Notes under the pieces: generated by a model
The model's database searches: none
Told to the model about the DNA's origin: nothing
Seen by the model: the letters and a program-made list of their open reading frames with translations, nothing else
Translations under genes and position numbers: made by a program
Source of the DNA: Sphingomonas bacterium
Lineage (GTDB): Bacteria > Pseudomonadota > Alphaproteobacteria > Sphingomonadales > Sphingomonadaceae
Direction: 5' to 3'
DNA: 41,958 nucleotides
Assembly (NCBI RefSeq): GCF_028292945.1
Contig: NZ_JAQGLJ010000076.1
Span: 1-41,958 of the forward strand
Part shown: piece by piece, positions 7,978 through 15,518 of the stretch
How positions within the stretch are numbered: position 1 is the first letter of the stretch
How the letters are laid out: every line of letters starts with the position of its first letter

Positions 7978-10293
7978 CTAAGCCGCTGCCCGCTGCTCTT
8001 CCATCATTCCTTCCAGAAAGCCGCTCACCTCGCTGCTGGGTAGCGGTCGACTGAAGTAGAAGCCCTGGATCTGCGAACAGCCCTGCGCGCGCAAAGCCTC
8101 CATCTGGTCCTCGGTCTCGACCCCCTCTGCCGTTGTCTCCATGCCGAGCGCATCGGCGAGCGAGGTGATCGAGCGAATGATCGCGCTGGCGTCCTTGTCG
8201 GTCATCAGGTCGAGGATGAAGCTGCGATCGATCTTGATCTTGTCGAACGGAAAGCGGCGCAGATAGCTCAGCGACGAATAGCCCGTGCCGAAATCGTCCA
8301 ACGCGACACGCACGCCGATCGCGCGCAGCGAGTGCAGCGCCGCCAGCGTATCCTCGACATTGTCGATGAAGAAGCTCTCCGTGATCTCGATCTCCAGCCG
8401 TTCGGCCGGCAGGCCGGCGTCGGCGAGCGCCCGCAGGACTATCGCATTGAGCCCCGGAACGTGGAACTGCACGGCCGATACATTGACCGCGACGCGCAAC
8501 GGCTGGGGCCAGGCGGCCGCCTGTCGGCACGCTTCGCGGAGCACCCACTCGCCGATCGGCACGATCAGGCCGGTCTCCTCAGCCAGCGGAATGAAGTCGA
8601 GCGGGCTCACCAGCCCGCGCGTCGGGTGGTTCCAGCGCAGTAGCGCCTCGAATGCGGAAACACGCGCCTCCGCCAGGTTGAAGAGCGGCTGGAACATCAG
8701 GAACAGCTCGCCGCGCGCGACCGCGTCGTGGAGGTCCAGTTCCATCTGTCGGCGGGCCCGCGCGGCCGCGTCCATCGCCGGCTCGAAGTAGCAGTGCCGA
8801 CCCTTGCCCTGCGACTTTGCCTTGTAGAGCGCCAGATCGGCGTTCTTGAGCAGCGTGGTCACCTCGGTGCCGTCCTGACCGACGAGTGCGATCCCGACGC
8901 TGGTGCCGGGCACGATGCGGTGACCGTTGACGATGCAAGGCTCGGCCACCGCGGCGATCAGGTCGTTTGCGACCCGGTCCAGCGTGCGGGCGTCCTCCGT
9001 CAACAGGATCGCGAACTCGTCACCGCCCAACCGTGCCACGAACTTGTCACCCGGTGCAGTGCTGAGGCGGGCGGCGATCTCGCACAGCAGCGCGTCGCCG
9101 GTGGGGTGGCCGAGCGTGTCGTTGACGCTCTTGAAATTGTCCAGGTCGAGAAACAGCAGCGCCTGGCGACGGTCCGATGCAGGCCGTGCGAGGAGGATGC
9201 CGAGCTGTTCCTTCAACAGCACGCGATTGGCCAGGCCGGTCAGCGAATCGTGGAACGCCATGTGTGTGATGCGCTTTTCGCGGCTGTCGATATCCTCGAC
9301 CATGCGGTTGAAGCTCGCCGCCAATGTGCCGAGCTCGTCGCGGGTAGTGATCGCCACCGGCGTATAGTCGCCGGCGCTGATGGCGCGCGCGGCCGCGTCG
9401 AGCGAGCGGATCGGCCGCGTGATCCGCTGCGCCAGCCGCCAGCTGCCGAAAATGGCGACGATGAAGCCCAACAGGCCCGCCGCCAGCAGCAGCCAGAAGA
9501 TCGGCCGATACGCGGCAAGCGCGTCGGTGAGGCTGTATTCCAACACCAGCGCGTGCGGGATACTGGAGCCGAAAGAGGGAATGACGGCGGCTTGCACCAG
9601 CAGGCGTTCACCGTCTCGTACGCACTCGACGTGTGCGCCCGGCCGCCGAAGATCCGCCGAGAGCCGGGCGGCCGGCACCACGCGGGGCTGAAGCGCGATC
9701 GCCGACAGCGAGGAGAGCTGGGCAAGCTCCGCACGGTCGATGGGATTGGCGAAGACCACCCAACCGATCGTCATCGGCGCTCTGATCGGCGAAGCGGTGG
9801 CGCCATAGACTTGTCCGCCGATCGGCAGCAGACCCTGGGTGGCGCCGTTTCTTACAGCCCTTGCAACCGTCGCGCGATCGGCGGCCGACAGCGCGCCATC
9901 GAAGCCGATCACCGCGCCGTCGAGGTCGACCACGAACGCCTGCGCCAGGTCACGGCGGCGGCGCAGGCTGTCCAGCGAAGAGGCGATGGTGGGTGCGTCG
10001 CGTGTCGCGACCGCGCTGCGGAAACCGAAATCGCTCGCCAGCACCTGCCCGGCATTGCCGAGCTGGGCATAGCGCATGGCGGTGATGCGGTCGAACACCC
10101 GCGCTCCCATCTCCATCTCGGAACCAACGATGTGCTCGGCGTACCGCTCGATCGACACGTGAGCGACGCCGACCATCAGCGTTGCCGATACGGCGAACAA
10201 CGAGGCGTAGAATAGCGTCAGCTTTCGCGAAACCGAGCGAAGCGGATCGACCGCCGGCCAGCGTTGCAACGCCGCTGAGATCCTGCGCATCAT
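7978..10293 (-). CDS. Membrane c-di-GMP enzyme with periplasmic sensor, HAMP, GGDEF and EAL domains
   Basis: This 771-residue protein has a membrane helix at about 24-45, a periplasmic sensor of about 215 residues and a second helix at about 263-282. A HAMP segment (RITRPIRSLDAAARAISAGD, 290-309, running on to about 340), a GGDEF domain (about 345-505) and an EAL domain (about 515-765) follow. The cyclase motif is intact (GGDEF 423-427). The inhibitory RxxD site upstream of it is absent (APGDKF instead). Phosphodiesterase residues are present: EAL 549-551, NVSAVQF, ITES, DDFGTGYSSL (666-675), KIKIDRSFI and AEGVET. It could therefore make or break c-di-GMP; with both sets intact the net direction cannot be told. 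It is the last gene of a minus-strand run behind an exported globin (34-base gap), suggesting that its sensor reports on the same envelope process. Confidence 0.95.
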   Translation of the reverse strand: MMRRISAALQRWPAVDPLRSVSRKLTLFYASLFAVSATLMVGVAHVSIERYAEHIVGSEMEMGARVFDRITAMRYAQLGNAGQVLASDFGFRSAVATRDAPTIASSLDSLRRRRDLAQAFVVDLDGAVIGFDGALSAADRATVARAVRNGATQGLLPIGGQVYGATASPIRAPMTIGWVVFANPIDRAELAQLSSLSAIALQPRVVPAARLSADLRRPGAHVECVRDGERLLVQAAVIPSFGSSIPHALVLEYSLTDALAAYRPIFWLLLAAGLLGFIVAIFGSWRLAQRITRPIRSLDAAARAISAGDYTPVAITTRDELGTLAASFNRMVEDIDSREKRITHMAFHDSLTGLANRVLLKEQLGILLARPASDRRQALLFLDLDNFKSVNDTLGHPTGDALLCEIAARLSTAPGDKFVARLGGDEFAILLTEDARTLDRVANDLIAAVAEPCIVNGHRIVPGTSVGIALVGQDGTEVTTLLKNADLALYKAKSQGKGRHCYFEPAMDAAARARRQMELDLHDAVARGELFLMFQPLFNLAEARVSAFEALLRWNHPTRGLVSPLDFIPLAEETGLIVPIGEWVLREACRQAAAWPQPLRVAVNVSAVQFHVPGLNAIVLRALADAGLPAERLEIEITESFFIDNVEDTLAALHSLRAIGVRVALDDFGTGYSSLSYLRRFPFDKIKIDRSFILDLMTDKDASAIIRSITSLADALGMETTAEGVETEDQMEALRAQGCSQIQGFYFSRPLPSSEVSGFLEGMMEEQRAAA

Positions 10294-10327
10294 CGTGTTG
10301 TAATAGTCTTGGTTGGCTAAGATTTGT

Positions 10328-10792
10328 TTATCGCTCGACGATCCGGCGTTTCATCGGCGCCAGCTTCGCCAGGAACCGGTTCTGCGCTGCGAATGGAATG
10401 CCGCCCGCGCGCATCGCGGCCTGCAGGTTCTCGACCAGCGCACCCATGTCCGCCGTTTGCAGCCCCATGTCCTTGTGCGCGGTACGCATGTCGCGCCCCG
10501 AATAGCCACAGCCGCCGTTCAGGATGTAACAGAACTGCTCGGTGAGGACGCGGCGAAAGCGGACCATGTCCTGACCCTTGAAGATGTCGGCGATGCGCGG
10601 GTCGGCACGGGTCCGCGTCATGAAATCCGCGATCAGGCGATCGACGCCTTCCGCTCCCCCGAACGCGCGCCACATCGCGTCGCCGGCGAACGACGTCGCG
10701 CCGGCATTCGCGTTGCTTTGCGCATACGGCGCGACTGGTTCTTCAGCGGGGACGGCCTGGGCAAGGACGGCGAGGGACAGGAGCAAAGACAT
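10328..10792 (-). CDS. Exported group-1 truncated haemoglobin
   Basis: This 154-residue protein is a truncated 2-on-2 globin (bacterial globin family PF01152) with an extra N-terminal part. The globin begins near residue 38 (DAMWRAFGGAEGVDRLI) and continues through DPRIADIFKG. The proximal haem ligand is His106 in RTAHKDMGL, preceded by the GGCGYSGRDM loop. Residues 1-24 (MSLLLSLAVLAQAVPAEEPV...) are hydrophobic and look like a short signal peptide, so export to the periplasm is likely. Two cysteines, 88 and 95, flank the E-F region. Truncated globins bind O2, NO or CO. The start ATG lies 2 bases after the stop of the DUF3034 gene, so translation is probably coupled to that outer-membrane protein. 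An oxygen- or NO-related envelope role is inference. Confidence 0.9.
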   Translation of the reverse strand: MSLLLSLAVLAQAVPAEEPVAPYAQSNANAGATSFAGDAMWRAFGGAEGVDRLIADFMTRTRADPRIADIFKGQDMVRFRRVLTEQFCYILNGGCGYSGRDMRTAHKDMGLQTADMGALVENLQAAMRAGGIPFAAQNRFLAKLAPMKRRIVER

Positions 10793-10794
10793 GT

Positions 10795-11655
10795 CTAAAA
10801 GCCCCCCTGGAGTTGCAGAAAGGCACCGCGCTGACGTTTGACGGTCGCGATGTCGCCGAGGTCGACATAGGCCGCGGTCAACGTGATGTTGCGATGGATG
10901 CCCCACGCCGCAAAGGCATCGAAAGCATCGGATTCGCGGGCGAAGTCGAGATTGTCGGGCTTGGTTCTGTATTCGCCGCCGACCAAAAGATTGTGGGCGA
11001 ACAGCTTGCCCAGCGAACCTTCGAACTGCACGCTGCGGCGGTCGCCCTGCCCCAGCAGTCCGAACTGGTTGGCCTTGGTGACGCGAATCGTCGCACCCGC
11101 CATGATTCCCTGCGCCAGGAACAGCTTGGTCGCCGACATATAGAAGTCGGTGCCGCTCGCCCGCGTCGCTCCGATCGCGCGAACGACCGCGCCCTTTTTG
11201 GCCACCTTGTGCTGCATGCCGATCGCGATCTGCGGTAGCCACCGATCCTGATCCCAGATGGCGTCACCCACGACCCGCGCCTTGATGCCATAGATATCCT
11301 GTTCGAACCGGAACCCGCGACCCAGGCCTAAAGCCGCGCCGGCGCCGCGCGTGTCGAACGACTGACGGATATAGCTCAGTTCCAGCCGATCGCGGATGCC
11401 CAGCGCGCCGCCGACTGCGGTCAGCGTAAAGTCGGGCAGCACCACCGTGGTCACGTGCGCGGTGCCGCCAATCCCGCGATCCGTTTCGTTGCCCGCGATC
11501 AGCGACCAGGTCGCCAACCCGCCACCGGCCGCGCCCTCAACCGATGTGATCCCATCGGTGAGTACCAGCTTGCCACCTGCGCGGCCGTCGTCGGCGAGCG
11601 CAGGCGTGGTGATCACGGCCGCAAACATGGTCAGGGTGGCGTAGCGGAACCTCAT
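10795..11655 (-). CDS. DUF3034-type outer-membrane beta-barrel protein
   Basis: The 286-residue product starts with a signal peptide (MRFRYATLTMFAAVITTPALA, cleavage near residue 21). The mature part is made of alternating amphipathic strands with many Gly and aromatic residues, including GGLATWSLIAG and LRLELSYIRQSF-like segments. It ends in LQLQGGF, a C-terminal Phe typical of barrels inserted by the BAM machinery. The sequence resembles the DUF3034 family, which has no defined function and which I recall next to methylamine-utilisation-like cupredoxins and truncated globins. ATG 11655 is chosen; ATG 11661 (two codons longer) is equally possible. The gene is the first of a three-gene minus-strand run and diverges from the cupredoxin gene across about 80 bases. 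Confidence 0.82.
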   Translation of the reverse strand: MRFRYATLTMFAAVITTPALADDGRAGGKLVLTDGITSVEGAAGGGLATWSLIAGNETDRGIGGTAHVTTVVLPDFTLTAVGGALGIRDRLELSYIRQSFDTRGAGAALGLGRGFRFEQDIYGIKARVVGDAIWDQDRWLPQIAIGMQHKVAKKGAVVRAIGATRASGTDFYMSATKLFLAQGIMAGATIRVTKANQFGLLGQGDRRSVQFEGSLGKLFAHNLLVGGEYRTKPDNLDFARESDAFDAFAAWGIHRNITLTAAYVDLGDIATVKRQRGAFLQLQGGF

Positions 11656-11661
11656 CGCCAT

Positions 11662-11741
11662 CCAGGATGACGCACCGCGGTTCAGATTTAGTTTCGGCTG
11701 GATCAATCTATGTGAAACCTCGCCTCGCTAGACCCGCGGTC
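11662..11741. promoter_or_regulatory. Shared divergent control region of the copper/globin locus
   Basis: About 80 bases separate the start of the DUF3034 gene from the start of the cupredoxin-like gene, so both promoters must lie here or inside the genes. A palindrome ACCGCGGT occurs at 11674-11681, close to the minus-strand start, and a one-base-longer relative ACCCGCGGT at 11732-11740, directly before the plus-strand ATG. Two related palindromes at the two ends suggest operator half-pairs for one regulator. No -10/-35 set is clear to me. Confidence 0.4.
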
Positions 11742-12335
11742 ATGTTTAGATTTGCCATTGCGGCCGTACTTTTCGCCACGGTGTTTGCTACGGCGGCACT
11801 CGCAGCGCCCGCGTCGATCACCGTGCGCGGACCGGACGGAAAGCCGCTGAGCGGCGCGGTCGTGTCGATCGATATAGCTGGCGTCGCGCCCGCCAGGCTA
11901 CGCGGAGTCTACGCGGTCGAGCAGCGCGACATCCAGTTCGCGCCGCGCGTGCTGATCGTGCCGGTCGGCGCCACGGTCGCGTTTCCGAACCGCGACCGCG
12001 TGCGGCATCATGTCTATTCCTTCTCGCAACCCAAACGCTTCGACCTCAAGCTCTATGGTCGCGAGGAGGCCCGCTCTGTCACCTTCGACAAGCCCGGGGT
12101 TGTCGCGCTCGGCTGCAACATCCACGACGCGATGAGCGGCTTCCTGATCGTCACCGCGACGCCGTTCGTGGCGCAGACCGACGCCGCGGGCGCGGTGGTG
12201 CTGGACGGCCTGCCGGCGGGCAGGGCGACGGTGCGCGTGTGGCACCCGACGATCCGGGCGAGCGGCAACGAGCTGCGGCAGCCAGTGACGATCGCTGCGG
12301 CTGGCCTGGTGACGCAGTTCGCCATCCGCCGCTAA
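11742..12335 (+). CDS. Cupredoxin-like exported protein (methylamine-utilisation-type)
   Basis: This 197-residue protein has a signal peptide (MFRFAIAAVLFATVFATAALA, cleavage near residue 21), so it acts in the periplasm. Residues 60-137 form a plastocyanin-like domain with a complete type-1 copper ligand set: His in DRVRHHVYSF (His89/His90), then Cys125, His128 and Met131 in GCNIHDAMSG. The C-terminal 60 residues (TDAAGAVVLDGLPAG, RVWHP) look like a beta-sandwich carboxypeptidase-regulatory-type fold. Such proteins are often labelled methylamine utilization protein although no mau genes are present here. It is transcribed divergently from the barrel-globin-sensor genes. Electron transfer or copper sensing in the envelope is inference. 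Confidence 0.88.
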   Translation: MFRFAIAAVLFATVFATAALAAPASITVRGPDGKPLSGAVVSIDIAGVAPARLRGVYAVEQRDIQFAPRVLIVPVGATVAFPNRDRVRHHVYSFSQPKRFDLKLYGREEARSVTFDKPGVVALGCNIHDAMSGFLIVTATPFVAQTDAAGAVVLDGLPAGRATVRVWHPTIRASGNELRQPVTIAAAGLVTQFAIRR

Positions 12336-12381
12336 GTGGCGAAGGTGCCGCATAGTTGACATGGCCGGGCGCACCCACTAT

Positions 12382-12395
12382 TGACATCAGTGTCA
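12382..12395. promoter_or_regulatory. Inverted repeat (candidate operator) before coq4
   Basis: A perfect inverted repeat, TGACA-TCAG-TGTCA, lies 15 bases upstream of the coq4 ATG, overlaps a TTGACA hexamer (12381-12386) and ends just before the AAGGAG ribosome-binding site (12398-12403). A second TTGACA occurs 24 bases upstream at 12357-12362. The layout suits a repressor such as a TetR-family dimer blocking the coq4 promoter. The regulator is not in the window. Confidence 0.45.
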
Positions 12396-12410
12396 GTAAG
12401 GAGCTTCCGC

Positions 12411-13202
12411 ATGACAAAGATGCCCCCCTTTCCCGGCACCACCGGACGTCGCGACTGGAAGACGGCGTTCGACGCCATCAGGAAGCTGCTCGCGAACGGC
12501 GACGACACGACGCAGGTATTCCGCATCATGCGCGCGCTGAACGTCGGCTCGGGCCCGAGCGGATATGCGCGGCTGATCGCTACGCCCGAGGGCGGGCGGA
12601 TCGCGAGCAGGCAGGTGGAGCTGGCGCAGCGCTTCACCGACAAGGCGTGGATCGCATCGTTCGCGCCCGGCACGGTCGGCGCCGCCTATCGCGAGTTCCT
12701 GGAGACCACCGGCTATACGGCCGACGGGCTGGTCGAGGTCAGCCGCGTCAATCCGATCGAGGACCTGCAGCACCCCTATGCCTGGTATGGCCGCCGTTCG
12801 CGCGACGTGCACGACATCTGGCACGTGCTGACCGGGTACAAGGCCGATGAAAGCATGGGCGAGGCGGCGCTGGTGGCTTTCTCCTATGCGCAGCTGGGCG
12901 GGCTCGGCTGGGCGTTCATCGGCGCCGCCGCGGCGCTCAAGAGCCTGAAGGTGACGGGCAATCGCCTGTTCGCCAAGGCGGTGATCGAGGGTTATCGCCA
13001 CGGGCGCAAGGCCAAGTGGATGATCGGCGAGGACTATGAGGCGCTGCTCGCTGAGCCGATCGACGCGGCGCGCAAGCGGCTGAACATCCTGGAGCCGGTC
13101 GCGTACAAGCACGCGCAGCGTGAGCTGGGGCCGCTGGCGTCGTATCTGAGCACGAGGAAGGACGAGACCGCGCCGACCGAGCCGCAGAAGCTGGCGGCGT
13201 AA
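12411..13202 (+). CDS. Coq4-family ubiquinone biosynthesis protein
   Basis: Coq4 proteins act in ubiquinone assembly, where recent work assigns them a C1-decarboxylation/hydroxylation role on the ring. The 263-residue product has the metal-binding signature HDxxH in RDVHDIWHVLTGY (His134, Asp135, His138) followed by Glu151. The usual spacing is HDxxH-x11-E; here it is x12, one residue longer, and Asp146/Glu147 offer other acidic ligands. PIEDLQHPYAWYGRRSRDVH upstream is typical of the family. ATG 12411 follows a strong TAAGGAG ribosome-binding site. No other ubiquinone gene is adjacent. Confidence 0.88.
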   Translation: MTKMPPFPGTTGRRDWKTAFDAIRKLLANGDDTTQVFRIMRALNVGSGPSGYARLIATPEGGRIASRQVELAQRFTDKAWIASFAPGTVGAAYREFLETTGYTADGLVEVSRVNPIEDLQHPYAWYGRRSRDVHDIWHVLTGYKADESMGEAALVAFSYAQLGGLGWAFIGAAAALKSLKVTGNRLFAKAVIEGYRHGRKAKWMIGEDYEALLAEPIDAARKRLNILEPVAYKHAQRELGPLASYLSTRKDETAPTEPQKLAA

Positions 13203-13260
13203 GCTACGGCGAAAAGGACTCGTCCTTAGCGCATGCATCGACCCGAAGTTCGGTTCACTC

Positions 13261-13294
13261 CGGCGCGGCCGACTGGGCCCGGGCTTCCGCCGGG
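13261..13294. repeat. REP-like half-element in the coq4-recF gap
   Basis: The 299 bases between coq4 and recF contain no gene I can support. At 13261-13294 there is a near copy of the 5178-5212 sequence: it shares CGGCGCGGCCGACTGG, then a GGC-TTCC-GCC hairpin. A second GC-rich inverted-repeat cluster lies at about 13384-13442. Both look like decayed members of the REP family seen in full at 21083 and 22610. The rest of the gap shows nothing I can identify. Confidence 0.5.
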
Positions 13295-13501
13295 GAGGCA
13301 TTTGGGTCGATTGGAATACCTCTCCTTTGATCCGTTGCCACTTGCGCCGCCGTTTCTAACATACGGCTGACCCGCAGCTATTCCCTCCCCGGCGGGCCGG
13401 CAGGGCCGCGGGCGCGGCCGGTTGGGGTCCGGGCCGCACCGGGAAAAGAGGCATGCCGGCGCTGCATGACGGAGGGATGCAAGACCGCTAAGCCGACTGC
13501 G

Positions 13502-14545
13502 ATGCTGTCGCGCCTCGTGCTCACCGATTACCGCAACCACGCCACGCTGAGCCTCACGCCCGGCGTCGGGCTGGTCGTGCTGACGGGCGAGAACGGCGCG
13601 GGCAAGACCAACGTGCTGGAGGCGGTGTCGCTGCTCGCCCCCGGGCGCGGCCTGCGGCGCGCCAGTCTGGGCCAGATCGCGCGGAGCGACGGGCCGGGTG
13701 GGTTCGGGGTCGCGGCGACGATTGTTGACGGTGTGGAGCTGGCGACTGGGACGCGCGCCGATGCGCCCGAGCGTCGCGTGCTGCGGATTCAGGGCGCGCC
13801 GGCCGCGACCACCGCGCTCGCCGAATGGCTGGCGGTGCTGTGGCTGACCCCGGCGATGGATCGGCTGTTCGTCGAGGCGGCGGGCGGGCGGCGGCGCTTC
13901 CTCGACCGGCTGGTGCTCGCCCTGGACCCGGCGCACGCGCGTCATGCGCAGCGCTATGACGCCGCGATGCGCGCGCGCAACCGGCTGCTCGGCGATCCGA
14001 AAAGTGCCGACCCGGCGTGGCTCACCGCGCTGGAAACACAGATGGCGGAGCATGGCGAAGTCATCGACGGCGCGCGACGCGATGCGGTGGCGTTGCTGGA
14101 CGACCGCCTAGCGGTTGCACCACCCGGCCCGTTCGCGCGCGCGCGCGTCGCGCTGAATGGCTCGGGCGACGACACGCCGCTGCTCGACGCGCTGCGCCGC
14201 GGCCGCGCGCGAGATGCCGCGGCCGGTCGCACATTGGCGGGTCCTCATCGCAGCGATCTGTACGTGATTCATCGCGACAAGAACCAGACGGCGGCGCTCG
14301 CCTCGACCGGCGAGCAGAAGGCGCTGCTGCTCGGTATCGTGCTCGCGCATGCCGAACTGGTCGCCGAGCGACGTGGCGCCAGGCCCGTGCTGCTGCTGGA
14401 CGAGGTCGCCGCGCACCTCGATCCGCTGCGTCGCGCGGCGCTGTTCGACCGGCTTTCGGACGGCGGCCAGACCTGGATGACGGGGACGGAGGATGCGCTG
14501 TTCGCGGACATCGGCGCGGACGCCACGCGGGTGCGGCTCGGCTGA
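13502..14545 (+). CDS. recF: DNA replication/repair protein RecF
   Basis: RecF is an SMC-like ATPase that binds gapped DNA and helps RecO and RecR load RecA. The 347-residue product has the start [17 protein letters not shown], a Walker A motif GENGAGKT (about 29-36), the signature [17 protein letters not shown] near residue 270 and a Walker B motif [12 protein letters not shown]. It is slightly shorter than typical RecF (357-370). ATG 13502 is chosen because the conserved N-terminus begins there; ATG 13466 would add 12 residues. No clear ribosome-binding site precedes it. Confidence 0.96.
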   Translation: MLSRLVLTDYRNHATLSLTPGVGLVVLTGENGAGKTNVLEAVSLLAPGRGLRRASLGQIARSDGPGGFGVAATIVDGVELATGTRADAPERRVLRIQGAPAATTALAEWLAVLWLTPAMDRLFVEAAGGRRRFLDRLVLALDPAHARHAQRYDAAMRARNRLLGDPKSADPAWLTALETQMAEHGEVIDGARRDAVALLDDRLAVAPPGPFARARVALNGSGDDTPLLDALRRGRARDAAAGRTLAGPHRSDLYVIHRDKNQTAALASTGEQKALLLGIVLAHAELVAERRGARPVLLLDEVAAHLDPLRRAALFDRLSDGGQTWMTGTEDALFADIGADATRVRLG

Positions 14546-14628
14546 ACGCCTGCTGTCGGCCCGGCTCAGACGCCGTTCAAGCCACGCGGTCCAAACACGT
14601 CGCTATGGCGGGGGCCATGGAGGTGTTT

Positions 14629-15375
14629 ATGCGTACCAAGATCCTTATGACCGCCGCGCTGCTGGCGACCACCCTTGGCGCCGGTCCGGCGCTGGCGCAG
14701 GACCGCTGGGACTGGCGGCCGGGCGATTACCGGTTGGTCGGCGCGGGCGTACCGAACCTGTATCCCGAACTGCGCGGCTCCGTTCGCGGGCGTGCATTCG
14801 TGATGCGCAACTTCGACTTCAACCGTGACGGCCGCGTGCAGCCGCGCGAGGCGTCGGCTGCCAACCGTGCTTTTGCACAAGAGGCCGGGCCGCGACGCGA
14901 CCGCTTCGACTGGGATCGCCGTGGCCAAGTCGTCGTCGTCGAGGAGCGTCGCACCTGGGATCGCGGCGCGATGCAGAATTACGGCTTTCGCCAGACCCAG
15001 CGCGGCGCGACGCTGACGCTGGCGGAGGAGGTGCTGTTCGCGACCGCCAGCGCGACGCTGCGCCCCGGCGCGATCGACCGGCTGCGGCCGCTGGCTGAAT
15101 ATCTGCGCGACAATCCCGGCGTGCGCGTCACGATCGACGGACACACCGATGCGCGCGGGTCCGATGCGTACAACCAGGACCTGTCCGAGCGTCGCGCCGC
15201 CAGCGTCCGCGAGGCGTTCGACGCGATGGGTGTGACGCGCGCCCGATTTCAGGTGGTCGGCCATGGCGAGGCGCAGCCGGTCGCGAGCAACGCGACGACG
15301 GCGGGCCAGCGGCAGAACCGCCGGGTCGAAGTCACCCTGCTCGGCCGCCGCGCGAGTGAGTTCGCGCGCCGCTGA
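14629..15375 (+). CDS. OmpA-family envelope protein with an EF-hand-like calcium loop
   Basis: The 248-residue protein has a signal peptide (MRTKILMTAALLATTLGAGP then ALA-QD, cleavage near 23). Residues 63-74 read DFNRDGRVQPRE, a canonical EF-hand loop with D1, N3, D5, G6 and E12. A second degenerate loop occurs at 94-105, DWDRRGQVVVVE, with Arg in place of D5. Residues 130-240 form an OmpA-like peptidoglycan-binding domain: LFATASATLRPGA, the DGHTDARGSDAYNQDLSERR core (170-189) and NRRVEV near the end. It probably anchors the outer membrane or periplasm to peptidoglycan. Without a barrel it is a soluble or peripheral OmpA-C protein. ATG 14629 follows GGAGG at 14619-14623. Confidence 0.9.
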   Translation: MRTKILMTAALLATTLGAGPALAQDRWDWRPGDYRLVGAGVPNLYPELRGSVRGRAFVMRNFDFNRDGRVQPREASAANRAFAQEAGPRRDRFDWDRRGQVVVVEERRTWDRGAMQNYGFRQTQRGATLTLAEEVLFATASATLRPGAIDRLRPLAEYLRDNPGVRVTIDGHTDARGSDAYNQDLSERRAASVREAFDAMGVTRARFQVVGHGEAQPVASNATTAGQRQNRRVEVTLLGRRASEFARR

Positions 15376-15383
15376 GTGGTGGG

Positions 15384-15420
15384 AGGGGCGGCGCGCGGCT
15401 GGCTGTAGCGCGCCGTCCCT
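15384..15420 (+). terminator. Probable intrinsic terminator after the OmpA-type gene
   Basis: A 13-bp stem (one G-U wobble), with arms at 15384-15396 and 15408-15420 and an 11-base loop, begins 8 bases after the stop codon. It is followed by a modestly T-rich run (GATTGTTCGTTG). The weak T-tract lowers confidence. Confidence 0.5.
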
Positions 15421-15442
15421 GATTGTTCGTTGACTAGCTTAG

Positions 15443-15469
15443 ACCCTCCCCGGCGAAGCCGGGGAGGGT
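15443..15469. terminator. Perfect 12-bp GC-rich hairpin before the MFS gene
   Basis: ACCCTCCCCGGC-GAA-GCCGGGGAGGGT is a perfect inverted repeat with a three-base loop. There is no T-run, so it may be a REP-type hairpin and not a factor-independent terminator. It lies 50 bases before the MFS start. Confidence 0.4.
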
Positions 15470-15518
15470 CCTGGGTTGTCGGCTGGCCTCTGGTGGCCAC
15501 CGCCGCTACGCTGACTTC

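Noticed and set aside
8728..10215. Plus-strand open frame of about 495 codons opposite the GGDEF-EAL gene
   Set aside because: The opposite strand encodes intact GGDEF and EAL motifs; this frame shows only shadow composition (many Arg, Gln and Val in biased order).
11742..12335. True methylamine-utilisation gene
   Set aside because: No mau dehydrogenase or maturation genes are nearby; only the cupredoxin fold supports that label, so I call it cupredoxin-like.
13203..13501. A small gene or tRNA in the gap between coq4 and recF
   Set aside because: No coding-like frame and no cloverleaf seen; the gap is explained by GC-rich REP-like hairpins.
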